64,000 nt of DNA from Chryseosolibacter sp964551035 (GCA_964551035.1 CAZKBK010000018.1:30708-94707), one strand, 5' to 3'. Numbered from the stretch's first letter, positions 1 to 8,889 are shown. Numbers and translations: made by a program. Notes: generated by a model not told the origin, from the letters alone.

Positions 1-32
1 TGGACGTTTGGTTATGCCTGGCCCCAGGGTCG

Positions 33-350
33 TCAATGGACCGGTTCGAATTCCGAAAACAGGTCATGAAACTCCGCCACTTTGGTGGGGATTTCGAAGG
101 TGCAAACTTCGCTGAATCGTTGCCAAAGGTCCTGAACCACGGGGTTTTCGTGGGCCCTGGCGATGGCGTCGGCATCCTGCCACTCAAAAACTTCCACAAT
201 GGTACGGTCGGCCGCCCGCATGACCACCGGCTTGCGATCCGTTACCAGGCGCTGACTTTTGAGCAGGGGAAGGTGTTCCCGTACGAGTTCCAGAAGTTGT
301 TCTTCCATTCCGGCGTGGGGCCTGTAGGCGACAATGACAATTCTTCCCAT
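33..350 (-). CDS. ABM-type small monooxygenase-like protein
   Basis: The 105-residue product resembles the antibiotic biosynthesis monooxygenase (ABM) superfamily of dimeric ferredoxin-like barrels. It has a first strand (GRIVIVAY), a helix with conserved Glu/Leu spacing, a strand pair around VMRAADRTIVEVFEW, a helix (ADAIARAHENPVVQDLWQRF) and a last strand near TFEIPTKV. It has no signal peptide, so it is probably cytoplasmic. Members range from quinone monooxygenases to proteins of unknown role, and no catalytic residue can be assigned here. It is divergent from the rRNA methyltransferase gene with about 108 bases between the starts. The fold is fairly safe; the substrate is unknown. Confidence 0.6.
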   Translation of the reverse strand: MGRIVIVAYRPHAGMEEQLLELVREHLPLLKSQRLVTDRKPVVMRAADRTIVEVFEWQDADAIARAHENPVVQDLWQRFSEVCTFEIPTKVAEFHDLFSEFEPVH

Positions 351-458
351 ACCCTAATATAGCCGTTGAAAATGAAAATTTCACCAGGGCCAGGGTTCCC
401 CGGCGGAACGCAGCCAGTTTGAGAACTTATTCGCACCTTTGCGCCGTGAAAATGCGTT

Positions 459-1649
459 ATGAGACTCCATAGAAATACCTCGGAAGCCGTTGTTGAAACC
501 CTGCGGCAAGTGTTCGCGGAGCGGCGCTACGCTGATAAGGTGATAGAAAAGGTATTAAAACAGAACCCCAAGTGGGGCGCCCGTGATCGCCGGTTCATCG
601 CGGAGACCGCCTATGACATTGTGCGTTGGTTTCGCTATTTGCGATACGTTGCTTCCGCCTCCGGCGACGATTACTGGAAATTGCTGGCAGCGTGGTGTGT
701 ACTTCACGGCATTGACCTTCCCGCATGGGATGAATTCAAGGGCGTCGACGCGGGCAAAGTACGGCGGACCGCGAAGGAGGGCGTGAGCCGGAAAATCGCG
801 CAGTCTGTTCCCGACTGGATGGACGCATTGGGCGAGCGCGAACTTGGCGACCGCTGGGATAACGAAGTTCGGGCGTTGAACGAGGAAGCGCGTGTCGTCT
901 TACGGACGAACACGCTCAGGATCGACAGGCCTGATTTGAAAATGCGGCTTGAGGAGGAGGATGTCGTTACCCACGTGCTTGACGAATTTCCTGACGCCCT
1001 GGTGTTGGACGAACGTCAAAATGTCTTTACGACCCCTTCGTTCAGGGAAGGATTTTTCGAGGTACAGGATGCTGCTTCGCAGCACATCGCTCCCTTTCTT
1101 CGTCCCGATCCCGGGATGCGGGTAATCGACGCGTGCGCCGGCGCCGGCGGAAAGTCCCTTCACCTTGCCGCGTTGATGAAGAACAAGGGAAGGATCGTTG
1201 CGATGGACACAGAAGCGTGGAAACTCGGGGAACTGCAGAAGCGGGCCCGCAGGGCTGGTGTGAGTAATCTGGAAACAAGGGTGATTGAATCTTCAAAAAC
1301 CATCAAACGCCTCGAAGGGTCGGCGGACCGCGTATTGCTTGACGTGCCATGTTCGGGCCTGGGCGTGCTCAAACGCAACCCCGACGCCAAGTGGAAGCTC
1401 AGTCCCGGATTTTTGGACGACGTCCGCGACCTTCAGCAACATATTCTCAATGACTATTGCCTGATGGTCAAAGCGGGGGGATTTGTTGTGTATTCGACGT
1501 GCAGCATCCTGCCGTCCGAGAATGAAGAACAGGTACAACAATTCCTGGAACGACGCGCGGGACAGTTCGCGTTGCTGGAGGAAAAACGTTGCTGGCCGTC
1601 GGAAGGCTTTGACGGATTTTATATGGCCCTATTGACGCGGGTGAAGTAG
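459..1649 (+). CDS. rsmB: RsmB-type 16S rRNA (cytosine-C5) methyltransferase
   Basis: This 396-residue protein belongs to the RsmB/Nop2/NSUN family of SAM-dependent RNA m5C methyltransferases. The SAM-binding motif I (DACAGAGGKS) starts at residue 224, the PCSG motif with its release cysteine is at about 295-300, and the catalytic cysteine of the TCS motif is at residue 348 (YSTCSILPSENEEQV). The N-terminal ~130 residues are helical, as expected for an RNA-binding NusB-like region, but somewhat short. The likely reaction is methylation of a 16S rRNA cytosine (C967 in E. coli). The exact target is inferred, since paralogues such as RsmF share the fold. The ATG at 459 gives the full domain. The 3' end overlaps convergent nagB by 21 bases. 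Confidence 0.85.
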   Translation: MRLHRNTSEAVVETLRQVFAERRYADKVIEKVLKQNPKWGARDRRFIAETAYDIVRWFRYLRYVASASGDDYWKLLAAWCVLHGIDLPAWDEFKGVDAGKVRRTAKEGVSRKIAQSVPDWMDALGERELGDRWDNEVRALNEEARVVLRTNTLRIDRPDLKMRLEEEDVVTHVLDEFPDALVLDERQNVFTTPSFREGFFEVQDAASQHIAPFLRPDPGMRVIDACAGAGGKSLHLAALMKNKGRIVAMDTEAWKLGELQKRARRAGVSNLETRVIESSKTIKRLEGSADRVLLDVPCSGLGVLKRNPDAKWKLSPGFLDDVRDLQQHILNDYCLMVKAGGFVVYSTCSILPSENEEQVQQFLERRAGQFALLEEKRCWPSEGFDGFYMALLTRVK

Positions 1650-2366
1650 CTTCTCCGCAGCAGCATCGTCCAGATAAAACGTGCAGTCGTTGTGTCGTTG
1701 GAGGACGGACGCGGGAATGCTCGTGGCGATGGGTCCTTTCACGATCGCCTCTGCAATTCCGGCTTTTTTCGGGCCGCTGGCCAGCAACAATACGGTTTTC
1801 GCGTCGAGGATGTCTTTTATGCCGAGAGTGACCCCGCGCGTGAGTTGTTTTGGCGAAGAGAAATATTTTCCCGCTACGACGCGGGTGGTTGAGTGGAGGT
1901 CGGTGACGTGGCTGGTCGTAGAAAAAGCTGTTCCGGGCTCATTCAAGCCGAGATGACCGTTTAATCCGACCCCCAGCACCATGATGTCGATGGGGCCGCG
2001 TTTTAAAATGACGTCATGGATGTGCGCGCATTCGCGCTCAAGATCCGGCGCTTTTGCGTTGAAGAACGTGATCCGGGAATCGCCGATGCCCGCCGGATCA
2101 AGAAAGTGCGTATAGAGGTAGTGTTGACAACTGCCGGCGTCAGACCGATCCATGCCTACCCATTCGTCGAGGCCAACGAAATGGCAGTCTCGGAACGAAA
2201 CTTTCCCATCGCGGGCGGCGTCAACGAGCAGTTGGAGCATTCGGGTGGGCGTGTCTCCGGAAGGCAGGCAAATGAAGCGGTCGGGCTTGTGGCGAATGTG
2301 CGAGATCACCGCCTCAGCCGCGGCGATGGACATTTTCTCATAATCCTTGAAAACCCGGATGTCCAT
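1629..2366 (-). CDS. nagB: Glucosamine-6-phosphate deaminase
   Basis: The 245-residue product matches the short, Bacillus-like NagB class, which converts glucosamine-6-phosphate to fructose-6-phosphate and ammonia. Visible landmarks are the phosphate-binding PSGDTPTRML (35-44), the LDEW motif at 66-69, and the active-site segment GLNGHLGLNEPG at 134-145 with catalytic His138 and Glu143. The Asp of the E. coli enzyme is Asn here, as in Bacillus-type enzymes. A 6-phosphogluconolactonase is the main alternative, but the GHLGLNEPG segment favours the deaminase. It is the last gene of a tight minus-strand operon, 9 bases after the Dabb gene, and its end overlaps rsmB tail to tail. Confidence 0.88.
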   Translation of the reverse strand: MDIRVFKDYEKMSIAAAEAVISHIRHKPDRFICLPSGDTPTRMLQLLVDAARDGKVSFRDCHFVGLDEWVGMDRSDAGSCQHYLYTHFLDPAGIGDSRITFFNAKAPDLERECAHIHDVILKRGPIDIMVLGVGLNGHLGLNEPGTAFSTTSHVTDLHSTTRVVAGKYFSSPKQLTRGVTLGIKDILDAKTVLLLASGPKKAGIAEAIVKGPIATSIPASVLQRHNDCTFYLDDAAAEKLLHPRQ

Positions 2367-2375
2367 CCGGACGCA

Positions 2376-2801
2376 TCAGACTTCCACAGAGTCGTATACA
2401 ATGACCTTTGACCAAAGGTGGGAACAGTCCTCTACAAATTTTTTGTGGATCGGATGTACCTGGTAGGCATCCTGGCCTTTTACATCATCGAAGAAGAGCA
2501 ACTCGGAAGCGCTGTAACTGTTGTCGACGACATCCCGTTTTTCCGTCGACGCGGGAACGCCGATGTGAATGCCCTTCACCGTTTCAATTTTCTCCAGCGT
2601 GCGGAGGCCATCAATAAGTTTCTGTAGGTCGCCTTTGGAATCCGGATTTTTTAACCAGAAGAAGACGTGGTGGGTAAGGCGTTTTTTATCGTTTTGTGTC
2701 ATATCGGGTAAGGCTGCATAGGTAGCGGCGGCGGCGCCGAGGCCGGCAACCGTGGCCACAAATGTTCTGCGCGTTTGTTTTCTCATCTCAACGGTGCTCA
2801 C
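2376..2801 (-). CDS. Tat-exported Dabb (stress-responsive alpha/beta-barrel) protein
   Basis: The 141-residue product starts with a twin-arginine signal: RR at residues 11-12, then TFVATVAGLGAAAATYAA. The mature part has the Dabb pattern of a small dimeric alpha/beta barrel: LTHHVFFWLKNPDS, a helix (LQKLIDGLRTLEKIETVKGIHIG), and the tail YQVHPIHKKFVEDCSHLW. Dabb proteins have the same fold as ABM enzymes, and most have no assigned reaction. The start overlaps the stop of the upstream lipoprotein gene by four bases (ATGA), so the two are probably translationally coupled. It probably sits in the periplasm. The family is clear; the function is not. Confidence 0.72.
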   Translation of the reverse strand: MSTVEMRKQTRRTFVATVAGLGAAAATYAALPDMTQNDKKRLTHHVFFWLKNPDSKGDLQKLIDGLRTLEKIETVKGIHIGVPASTEKRDVVDNSYSASELLFFDDVKGQDAYQVHPIHKKFVEDCSHLWSKVIVYDSVEV

Positions 2802-3457
2802 TTGATTTCGAAATACTCGTGAATCTTCTCTTTTGACAGATCCGCATACGGGATAATCTCGGGTTCATGCCCCTCCTTGAAAAAGATCAGATTCCATGCC
2901 GGCGCCCCTTCTTTCCGGATATCGATGCGCCATAATTTTTTCGTTTTCGGATCTGAGAAGTCGATGTACCGCGCTTCCGCAACGATGGTCTCCACGTTGA
3001 TGGCGTCGAGCATCTCGATGGCTACGCCGTGGTAGTAGGTGTTGTCTGTGGCGATCATCCGGAAGTCGTCACCACTTTCTTTCTTGAGCGCTTCCAGTTG
3101 TTCATCGCTGGGATATATCAACAGCGCGCATGTGGAATCAACGGTCTGAATCTCTTCCGGCTCTGGCAGCAGGTGAAGCGGATGCATGTAGTTGGCCAGT
3201 TTCAGATACGACGAAGGATCGTTGCGATCAAAGGTGGTGATTGCGGTGTCGCGTACTATTATGCTGTCTTCCGCCGCGAGGGCCGAGGTATCCGGAGGGG
3301 TCATTTCAGTGGCAGCCGTGTCGGCGGCGTGGGAGAGAACCAGGCTTTGTTTCGTGGAGTCGTCTCCCGACGCATTTGCCTGGCCGTTCTTCTTTGGACT
3401 ATCACATGCATAGATTAAAGCCGTTCCTATACACAGAAGTAAGAAGCGTTTGGTCAT
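2798..3457 (-). CDS. Lipoprotein of unknown function
   Basis: The start chosen at 3457 gives MTKRFLLLCIGTALIYACDS, a lipoprotein signal with a lipobox ending LIYAC, and places the ATG in a four-base ATGA overlap with the gene upstream. An in-frame start 105 bases further upstream would bury the signal and is unlikely. After a low-complexity linker rich in Ala/Asp/Ser/Thr (about residues 25-80), the C-terminal 130 residues form a soluble domain (NYMHPLHLLPEPEEIQ, YHGVAIEMLDAINVETIVAE, KKLWRIDIRKEGAPAWNLIF). I do not recognise the domain. It is embedded in the MDR-to-nagB operon and is probably anchored in the envelope. Confidence 0.62.
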   Translation of the reverse strand: MTKRFLLLCIGTALIYACDSPKKNGQANASGDDSTKQSLVLSHAADTAATEMTPPDTSALAAEDSIIVRDTAITTFDRNDPSSYLKLANYMHPLHLLPEPEEIQTVDSTCALLIYPSDEQLEALKKESGDDFRMIATDNTYYHGVAIEMLDAINVETIVAEARYIDFSDPKTKKLWRIDIRKEGAPAWNLIFFKEGHEPEIIPYADLSKEKIHEYFEIK

Positions 3458-4104
3458 GGTTGCTCGTTTTTCAAATATGCGGGTATTGCTGCTTGATTTT
3501 TTGAGTGTGGATCGGCAACGGGCGCCAGCCGCTGCATTTTCAAAGGTACGATTCCCGCCCATATATTCAACGCATAATCCTCTTCATCGTCGATGGGACC
3601 ACCACTACGCACTTTTGCCGAAGCCTCTTTTATCCTGAACCGGAGCACCATTGTGGCTTTCCACTCGCCGCGGGTAGGCTTTCGGACATCATCCCAACGC
3701 CCCGGTTGCATCTTGTTGGTGAAAGTTTTCAACGCAAGATCGAGCTCGGCATCGTCGGTCACGCGCTCCGGGTTGGAAAAAAGGACCACGGACCGGTAGT
3801 TCACGGAATGGTGAAACGCGGAGCGTGCCAGCACAATGGCGTCCATCAACGTAGCCGACACGCTCACCAATGCCCTTGTTTCAGCCAGCTCGCGCATATA
3901 AGCGCTTCCCACCGAACCGTGGATGTATAATGTATCTCCAACCCGGCAATGACCGGTCGGAATTTGAAACGCGGTGCCATCGCGCACATAGCCAAGGGTG
4001 CAAAACAACGCCTCGTCAAGAATCGCGTAGATGGTGTCGCGATCATAGGTGGCGCGCTTCGGCAGCCGTGTCATGGTGGTCTTGTCCGTTTTCGTGAATT
4101 CCAT
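3454..4104 (-). CDS. Pyridoxamine 5'-phosphate oxidase-like flavin-nucleotide-binding protein
   Basis: The 216-residue product fits the PNPOx-like split-barrel family of the flavin-nucleotide-binding type (Pyridox_ox_2). Typical segments are RATYDRDTIYAILDEALFCTLGYVRDG, the strand pair HCRVGDTLYIHGSVGSAYM, VSVSATLMDAIVLARSAFHHSVNYRSVV, and the C-terminal PTRGEWKATMVLRFRIKEASAKVRSGGP. Relatives bind FMN or F420-like cofactors and are often of unknown substrate. It has no export signal. It sits 5 bases after the MDR oxidoreductase gene and overlaps the lipoprotein gene by four bases, suggesting co-expression with a reductase. Confidence 0.72.
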   Translation of the reverse strand: MEFTKTDKTTMTRLPKRATYDRDTIYAILDEALFCTLGYVRDGTAFQIPTGHCRVGDTLYIHGSVGSAYMRELAETRALVSVSATLMDAIVLARSAFHHSVNYRSVVLFSNPERVTDDAELDLALKTFTNKMQPGRWDDVRKPTRGEWKATMVLRFRIKEASAKVRSGGPIDDEEDYALNIWAGIVPLKMQRLAPVADPHSKNQAAIPAYLKNEQP

Positions 4105-4109
4105 AATTT

Positions 4110-5111
4110 TTAGTCAGCGATTTGTAGTATAATTTTTCCAAACTGGGCAGCAGCTTCCATCCGCGCGAGGGCTTCATGGAACGTATCAATCGTGTAAGTG
4201 CTGTCAATAACAGGCTTCAAGCCCCTGCTTTCCACAAAATCAAGCATTGAAAGAAATTCGTCCCGCGTTCCCATCGTTGTGCCGTGAATGGAAAGTTGCT
4301 TCCAGTACAGGAGTCGCGTGGAGACGTCGTTGATGTTGCCGGCTGTCCGGCCGTAGTTTACGATCCTTCCGCCGGGCAGGGCCAATTCCACGTAGTCGCG
4401 GAACAGGTCTCCGCCCGCGCTGTCGATAACGATGTCGAAGCCTCCGCCTGATTCCTTCGCCGCGACGGCACGCCATTCCGGGTCTCTGTAATTAAACCCA
4501 CCCAACGCGCCCAATGCTTTTGCCCGTTCGATCTTTTCGTCTGACGAGGAGGTTACATACACCCGCGCCTTGTAAGCGTGCGCAAACTGCAGGAGCCACA
4601 GCGCAACGCCGCCTCCGATTCCCGTGATGAGCACCTTTTCATTTCCGCGAAGGCGGGCCTTCGAGAAGAGCGCCCGATACGCCGTGAGGGCGGCAAGAGG
4701 CAGGGCCGCCGCTTCCTTAAAGCTGAGGTGCTCCGGCTTTTCAAAAATATACTTTTTGGATACGGTAATGTATTCGGCGAAGGTTCCGTTGTCCGGAAAG
4801 CCAAGTATCCTGAAGGCGTCCCCCTGAACCACGGAATTACTTCCCCAGTCCAGGCTGGGGTTGATGACAACCTCAGCGCCGACAAGCATTGGGTCGACAT
4901 CATCGCCGACCTCTTCTACGATACCGCTGCCGTCAGATCCCGGGATAATGCCATTTCCGAGCTGTGACTGTTCCCGGATAAGCCATACGTCGCGATGATT
5001 GAGCGCGGCATATTTCAATTTTATGAGCACCTGGTCTTTGACCGGTTTTGGTTTTGGGGCATCGACAACTTCTAACGGGAGATCCTTTCCCCTAAAAACA
5101 ACGGCTTTCAT
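4110..5111 (-). CDS. Zinc-independent MDR family oxidoreductase (quinone reductase-like)
   Basis: This 333-residue medium-chain dehydrogenase/reductase has the GroES-like N-terminus (LKYAALNHRDVWLIREQ, PGSDGSGIVEEVG) and a Rossmann NAD(P)H-binding turn GIGGGVALWLLQFA in the middle. The catalytic zinc ligand Cys and the four-Cys structural zinc lobe of alcohol dehydrogenases are absent, which places it with zinc-independent NADPH quinone or enoyl reductases (YogA/ZADH-like). The substrate cannot be read from sequence. It is the first gene of a five-gene minus-strand operon running to nagB. The 115-base upstream spacer to ilvE holds a strong hairpin. Confidence 0.8.
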   Translation of the reverse strand: MKAVVFRGKDLPLEVVDAPKPKPVKDQVLIKLKYAALNHRDVWLIREQSQLGNGIIPGSDGSGIVEEVGDDVDPMLVGAEVVINPSLDWGSNSVVQGDAFRILGFPDNGTFAEYITVSKKYIFEKPEHLSFKEAAALPLAALTAYRALFSKARLRGNEKVLITGIGGGVALWLLQFAHAYKARVYVTSSSDEKIERAKALGALGGFNYRDPEWRAVAAKESGGGFDIVIDSAGGDLFRDYVELALPGGRIVNYGRTAGNINDVSTRLLYWKQLSIHGTTMGTRDEFLSMLDFVESRGLKPVIDSTYTIDTFHEALARMEAAAQFGKIILQIAD

Positions 5112-5180
5112 TCAGAATGTCTGTGAGATTATTTCACCTACAAAAAATCACGTCGCGATGGAAAGTCGGTACGCTGGCTT

Positions 5181-5205
5181 ACGCCCCTCGCCAAAGCAGG
5201 GGCGT
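5181..5205. repeat. Inverted repeat between ilvE and the MDR gene
   Basis: ACGCCCCT at 5181-5188 pairs perfectly with AGGGGCGT at 5198-5205 across a 9-base loop. It lies just downstream of the ilvE stop and upstream of the MDR start. No T-run follows on either strand, so it is not a classical terminator. It may stabilise the ilvE 3' end or be a dispersed intergenic repeat. Confidence 0.5.
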
Positions 5206-5226
5206 GCTGCAAGCGGACACGAGGCG

Positions 5227-6303
5227 TTAAGAATTTACGACAAAGTTCCATCCATACGGGTCCGGTTCGAGCCCCAGGCGAATGTTGTTCAGCTTCTTTT
5301 TTACAAGGTGTTGGAAACTCGTGGGCCCCGCAACGGGAACCTGATATTCCTTGCCCCGAATGTTGATGAGGGCGATCGGCGCTACGACGGCTGCGGTTCC
5401 CGTGCCGAACGCCTCTGTGATCATTCCATTCTCAAATCCCGCCACTACTTCATCAATTGTAATGCGCCTTTCCTCAACCTTGAAGGAGGGGAATTCCCGG
5501 GTGAGCTGCAGGATGGAATCTCTGGTTACACCGTCGAGTATGGCGGTGGACAATTTCGGTGTGATGATACTCCCGTTGATTACAAACATCACGTTCATCA
5601 TCCCTACTTCGTCGATATAACGATGCTCTTTGTGATCTGTCCAAAGCACCTGGTCAAAACCTGCGTCGCGGGCAAGCTGGGTCGGGTAAAAAGCGCCACC
5701 GTAGTTTCCGGCGCATTTTGCGAACCCGGTCCCCCCTTCCGCTGTGCGAACATAATAGTCCTCAACCTTGAGGCGGTAAGGTTTTGCCTGATAAGGGCCC
5801 ACGGGCGAGGTAAGTATGATGAGCTTGTATTGGTCAGCCACTTTGACGCCGAGACGCGCTTCGGTGGCAAAAATTATCGGGCGAATATAGAGGGACGCAC
5901 CGTCGGTGTCCGGTACCCAGGCGTGATCCGTTTCCACGAGCGCGCGCAGGGAAGAGAACCACAAATCATCGGGCACGGCGGGCATGCACATCCGCTCAAG
6001 GGATTTGTTTATGCGCTCCAGGTGTTTATGCGGTCGGAAGATGTTGATTCGGCCGTCATGCATCCGGAAAGCTTTCATGCCTTCGAAGACCGATTGCCCA
6101 TAGTGCAGTGCAAGCATCGCAGGGCTCATGCGCAGATCGCCGTAGGGTACAACGGAAGGTGTCTGCCATGCGCCGTGGTCGTACTCGGCGATCAGCATGT
6201 GGTCGGAGAGGTGCTGTCCAAATTCCAGGTTCTCAAAATCGACGGCGTCAAGTCGTGATTGTGACGTGTGTTCGATGGGGATGTTTAAAGTAGCTGGTAT
6301 CAT
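5227..6303 (-). CDS. ilvE: Branched-chain amino acid aminotransferase
   Basis: The 358-residue product is a class IV, fold type IV PLP aminotransferase of the longer BCAT group, which interconverts Leu/Ile/Val and their 2-oxo acids. Landmarks are ALHYGQSVFEGMKAFR (66-80), RPHKHLERINKSLERM (90-105), SLYIRPIIFATEARLGV (137-153), the PLP lysine in the AKCAGNYGG segment (Lys196), and EVGMMNVMFV for the phosphate and substrate loop. Length and motifs match full-length family members. It appears monocistronic: 93 bases separate it from the decarboxylase upstream and 115 bases from the MDR gene downstream. A second, shorter class IV aminotransferase lies at 37.9-38.8 kb. Confidence 0.92.
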   Translation of the reverse strand: MIPATLNIPIEHTSQSRLDAVDFENLEFGQHLSDHMLIAEYDHGAWQTPSVVPYGDLRMSPAMLALHYGQSVFEGMKAFRMHDGRINIFRPHKHLERINKSLERMCMPAVPDDLWFSSLRALVETDHAWVPDTDGASLYIRPIIFATEARLGVKVADQYKLIILTSPVGPYQAKPYRLKVEDYYVRTAEGGTGFAKCAGNYGGAFYPTQLARDAGFDQVLWTDHKEHRYIDEVGMMNVMFVINGSIITPKLSTAILDGVTRDSILQLTREFPSFKVEERRITIDEVVAGFENGMITEAFGTGTAAVVAPIALINIRGKEYQVPVAGPTSFQHLVKKKLNNIRLGLEPDPYGWNFVVNS

Positions 6304-6396
6304 ATCATGGTATCGGGGAGGTGAATTTCATCATTATCGGGGAATATTTATTTATTTGACACAAGCTTTGTGTGATTTTTGGCTGAGGATTGTTTT

Positions 6397-7803
6397 TCAT
6401 TCGATTGTTTGAACGGCAAGCTTGTTCCAAACTTCCGTTAGGACGGATACGGTTTCTTCAATATGTGTCAGGTTCGTCTGCCAGTTGCTGATGGCTGCCC
6501 GGATGGCGGGCACGCCCCGGTAAAGCGTAGGTGTAAAAAAAACGCGGCCGTCGTCGCGGATCGCCGCCAGAAATTGTCTTATATCAGTGGTTGTTGGCGT
6601 ATCCGTATTCAAGGTAAAACACACCACGTTCATTCTGACCGGCGCCAGCAACCTGAACCGTTCGGACCGGGCGAGGGCATTGCCGAGAAAATGAGCGCAG
6701 TCGCAATTTCGCTCTACGATTTCCCGGTGACCTTCTTTCCCGTAGGCCATGAGCGTAAACCACGAAGGCAATGCGCGGAATCGCCTGGAATTTTCGGGAG
6801 TGTAGTGAAAAAAGTCAGGGCTTTCAGCGGGGTCGCCCAGGTAAGCGCTTGCATTTTGGAAGACTTTCAATTGCAAAGTCGGGTGTTTCGTGAACTGCAT
6901 CCCGGCATCATAAGGTACATTCAGCCATTTGTGGGCATCGATCGTGATGCTGTCCGCCGCGTTGATGCCGCGCAGGAGATGCGCGTATCGCTCCGTGACT
7001 GCGGCGAAGCCACCGAACGCGGCGTCGACGTGCAGCCAAAAGGGATATTTCTTCTTAAGGGCCCCTATAGATTCCAGATCGTCGAAGTCGGCGGTATTTA
7101 CCGTTCCCGCGTTGGCAACGACCACAACGGGACCCCTGGTCGCTTTCAGCGCAGCCTCCAACGCCCCAATGTCGATGGCTTCCCGGTCCGGCAAAGTGGA
7201 GATCGCGGTAAGGGTATTTCTCCCCAGGCCCAGCATGGCCATCGATTTGAGGATGGATGAATGCGGCGTGCCGCTGAGAACAGGAACGTTGGCGTTTGAC
7301 AGTCCCTCTCTGCTAATGTCAACGCCCTGCTGTTCTCCCGCCCACTGGCGCCCCAGTGCGAGACCCACAAAGTTCGCCATGGTAGCACCGGTCACAAAAG
7401 ACCCGGTGTACGTGTCATCGAGGTTGAAAAGGTTCCGGAGGAATTGCAGCGTCTGGAGTTCGATCTTCGGGGCGACGCTGTCGCTGCTGCCACACGCATT
7501 CTGGTCATAGGCGCTGACCATCCAATCGCCGGCGACCGCAGCAGGTGTTGCCCCACCGGTGACGAACCCAAAATACTTTGGACCTGCGGAGTTCGCCAGG
7601 AGGGCGCCGTAGTGGCTGTCGAAATGGTTCAGGGCACCCACGGCGCCAATCCCTTTTTCGGGAAGTTCCATGTGGGGCAGGTCGTCGATGTGTTGGCCCG
7701 GCGGGAGCGTTTCCATCTTCGCAAAGTGGCCCTTGGCTACGGTCAACACCTCTTCGAGAATACTGCTAAGGCTTTGCTGGTCTTTTCTGAGTAATGGGTT
7801 CAT
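6397..7803 (-). CDS. PLP-dependent group II amino acid decarboxylase
   Basis: The 468-residue product belongs to the group II decarboxylases (aromatic-L-amino-acid, glutamate or 2,4-diaminobutyrate type). The PLP-stacking His is at about 181 (TPHSSILKS), the HVDAAFGG motif is at 258-265 with the Asp that contacts the pyridine nitrogen, and the Schiff-base lysine is Lys292 in DAHKWLNVPYD. The N-terminus (AGPKYFGFVTGGATPAAVAGDW) resembles the bacterial subgroup annotated as aspartate aminotransferase-like or aromatic decarboxylase. The substrate is unassigned. It is cytoplasmic, with its own 80-base upstream spacer after the DinB gene. Confidence 0.85.
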   Translation of the reverse strand: MNPLLRKDQQSLSSILEEVLTVAKGHFAKMETLPPGQHIDDLPHMELPEKGIGAVGALNHFDSHYGALLANSAGPKYFGFVTGGATPAAVAGDWMVSAYDQNACGSSDSVAPKIELQTLQFLRNLFNLDDTYTGSFVTGATMANFVGLALGRQWAGEQQGVDISREGLSNANVPVLSGTPHSSILKSMAMLGLGRNTLTAISTLPDREAIDIGALEAALKATRGPVVVVANAGTVNTADFDDLESIGALKKKYPFWLHVDAAFGGFAAVTERYAHLLRGINAADSITIDAHKWLNVPYDAGMQFTKHPTLQLKVFQNASAYLGDPAESPDFFHYTPENSRRFRALPSWFTLMAYGKEGHREIVERNCDCAHFLGNALARSERFRLLAPVRMNVVCFTLNTDTPTTTDIRQFLAAIRDDGRVFFTPTLYRGVPAIRAAISNWQTNLTHIEETVSVLTEVWNKLAVQTIE

Positions 7804-7883
7804 GATAATCTTGATTACTACATCTATGATTTATTTCCGGGTAGCGCGAGGCACCGAAGGTTAACGGCATTCAAGGCCAATGT

Positions 7884-8393
7884 TCATTCCGTTTTTAGTG
7901 CCGCGATGATTTCCCCGACCCGCACCAAATGGTGATCATCGTGCTCGGCGTCGAACCACGCAAGGTCGACGGGGTTCATCATGACGCCCAGGCGGGGATG
8001 ACGCGACGTCTTCTGAAGATCGGACGGATCGAGTTGGTCGTATTGGCTGACATTTCGCGTTCTGCTGTCGGCAAAATAAGCGATCACGTCGGCGATTGGC
8101 CAGGAATTATAGTCGCGCGATGGCTGGATAACGGCGGGGGACATCGGTGAAACGCCGCGCTTGATTTCTTCAATACGCTTAAAGGCAATTTCGTCGACCT
8201 CGGCGAGGTGGGCGATAATTTCTTTCACCGACCATTTGCCTTCGTGCCGCGTCGACAAGGCTGCATCGGGCACGTCCCGGACTTTGCTTTCCACGCGGGC
8301 GATGGTGCCGCGAAGCCGCTCGACAAGGAAAGGAAGCAACCGGGGATCAATCCCGAAAGTGAATTTTCGTTCAAACCAGGCGAGTCTGCTCAC
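7884..8393 (-). CDS. DinB-family putative metal-dependent protein
   Basis: The GTG start at 8393 was chosen because it overlaps the OsmC stop in a GTGA junction and removes an implausible 29-residue extension that would run into OsmC. The resulting 169-residue protein has the DinB/YfiT four-helix pattern: EGKWSVKEIIAHLAEVDEIAF with the first metal-ligand His, then FDAEHDDHHLVRVGEI near the C-terminus with the remaining two. Relatives bind Zn or Ni, and some are thiol transferases that use bacillithiol or mycothiol. It ends the EamA-GNAT-GNAT-OsmC-DinB operon. The family is fairly certain; the reaction is unknown. Confidence 0.75.
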   Translation of the reverse strand: MSRLAWFERKFTFGIDPRLLPFLVERLRGTIARVESKVRDVPDAALSTRHEGKWSVKEIIAHLAEVDEIAFKRIEEIKRGVSPMSPAVIQPSRDYNSWPIADVIAYFADSRTRNVSQYDQLDPSDLQKTSRHPRLGVMMNPVDLAWFDAEHDDHHLVRVGEIIAALKTE

Positions 8394-8887
8394 GGTGATT
8401 TCGTTGTTGAGGATGCATCGGCGACGCTTGTCACCGGGAGGTGACGGACGGGGAACTTCACAGACCGCGCGATAAAGCACATGGCGTTGGCATCGTGATG
8501 GAGCTTGTTGGCCTTCTCCACCATTGACGCTTCCAATACCGTCACCGTTGGTGAAAGGACGACTTCGCTGAACTGGCCGCTGCCGTCCGCATTCTCCTCC
8601 ATCTGGCCGCGGGCTTCATCGACATACCGGGTAACGACCACGCCATTGAGGGCACACAGGTGAAGGTACCAAAGCATGTGACAACCTGAGAGGGAAGCCA
8701 CAAGCAATTCTTCGGGGTTATGACGTCGCGGATCCCCGCGAAAGGAAGGGTCGGACGAGCAGAGCAGGTCCTGTTTTCCCGCTACCGAGATGTCGTGGTC
8801 CCGGCTGTACGCCTTGTAATTCTGCGTGCCTTCACCACGATTGCCGGTCCACCGGGTAACAGCGGCGTATGTATGGGTGCGATTCAT
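8390..8887 (-). CDS. OsmC-family peroxide-resistance-like protein
   Basis: This 165-residue protein has the OsmC/Ohr family layout: an N-terminal strand region (GEGTQNYKAYSRDHDISV), the helix NPEELLVASLSGCHMLWYLHLCALNG with the first redox Cys, and a C-terminal segment KLHHDANAMCFIARSVKFPV with the second. The pair of buried cysteines is what OsmC/Ohr enzymes use to reduce hydroperoxides. The pattern is nearer to the OsmC-like YhfA/SACOL subgroup than to classical Ohr. It is cytoplasmic, lies 2 bases after a GNAT gene, and overlaps the DinB gene. Confidence 0.8.
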   Translation of the reverse strand: MNRTHTYAAVTRWTGNRGEGTQNYKAYSRDHDISVAGKQDLLCSSDPSFRGDPRRHNPEELLVASLSGCHMLWYLHLCALNGVVVTRYVDEARGQMEENADGSGQFSEVVLSPTVTVLEASMVEKANKLHHDANAMCFIARSVKFPVRHLPVTSVADASSTTKSP

Positions 8888-8889
8888 GT

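Noticed and set aside
4999..6258. Long plus-strand open frame of 419 codons
   Set aside because: It lies antisense to the well-supported ilvE and MDR genes, runs across their spacer, and has no recognisable domain.
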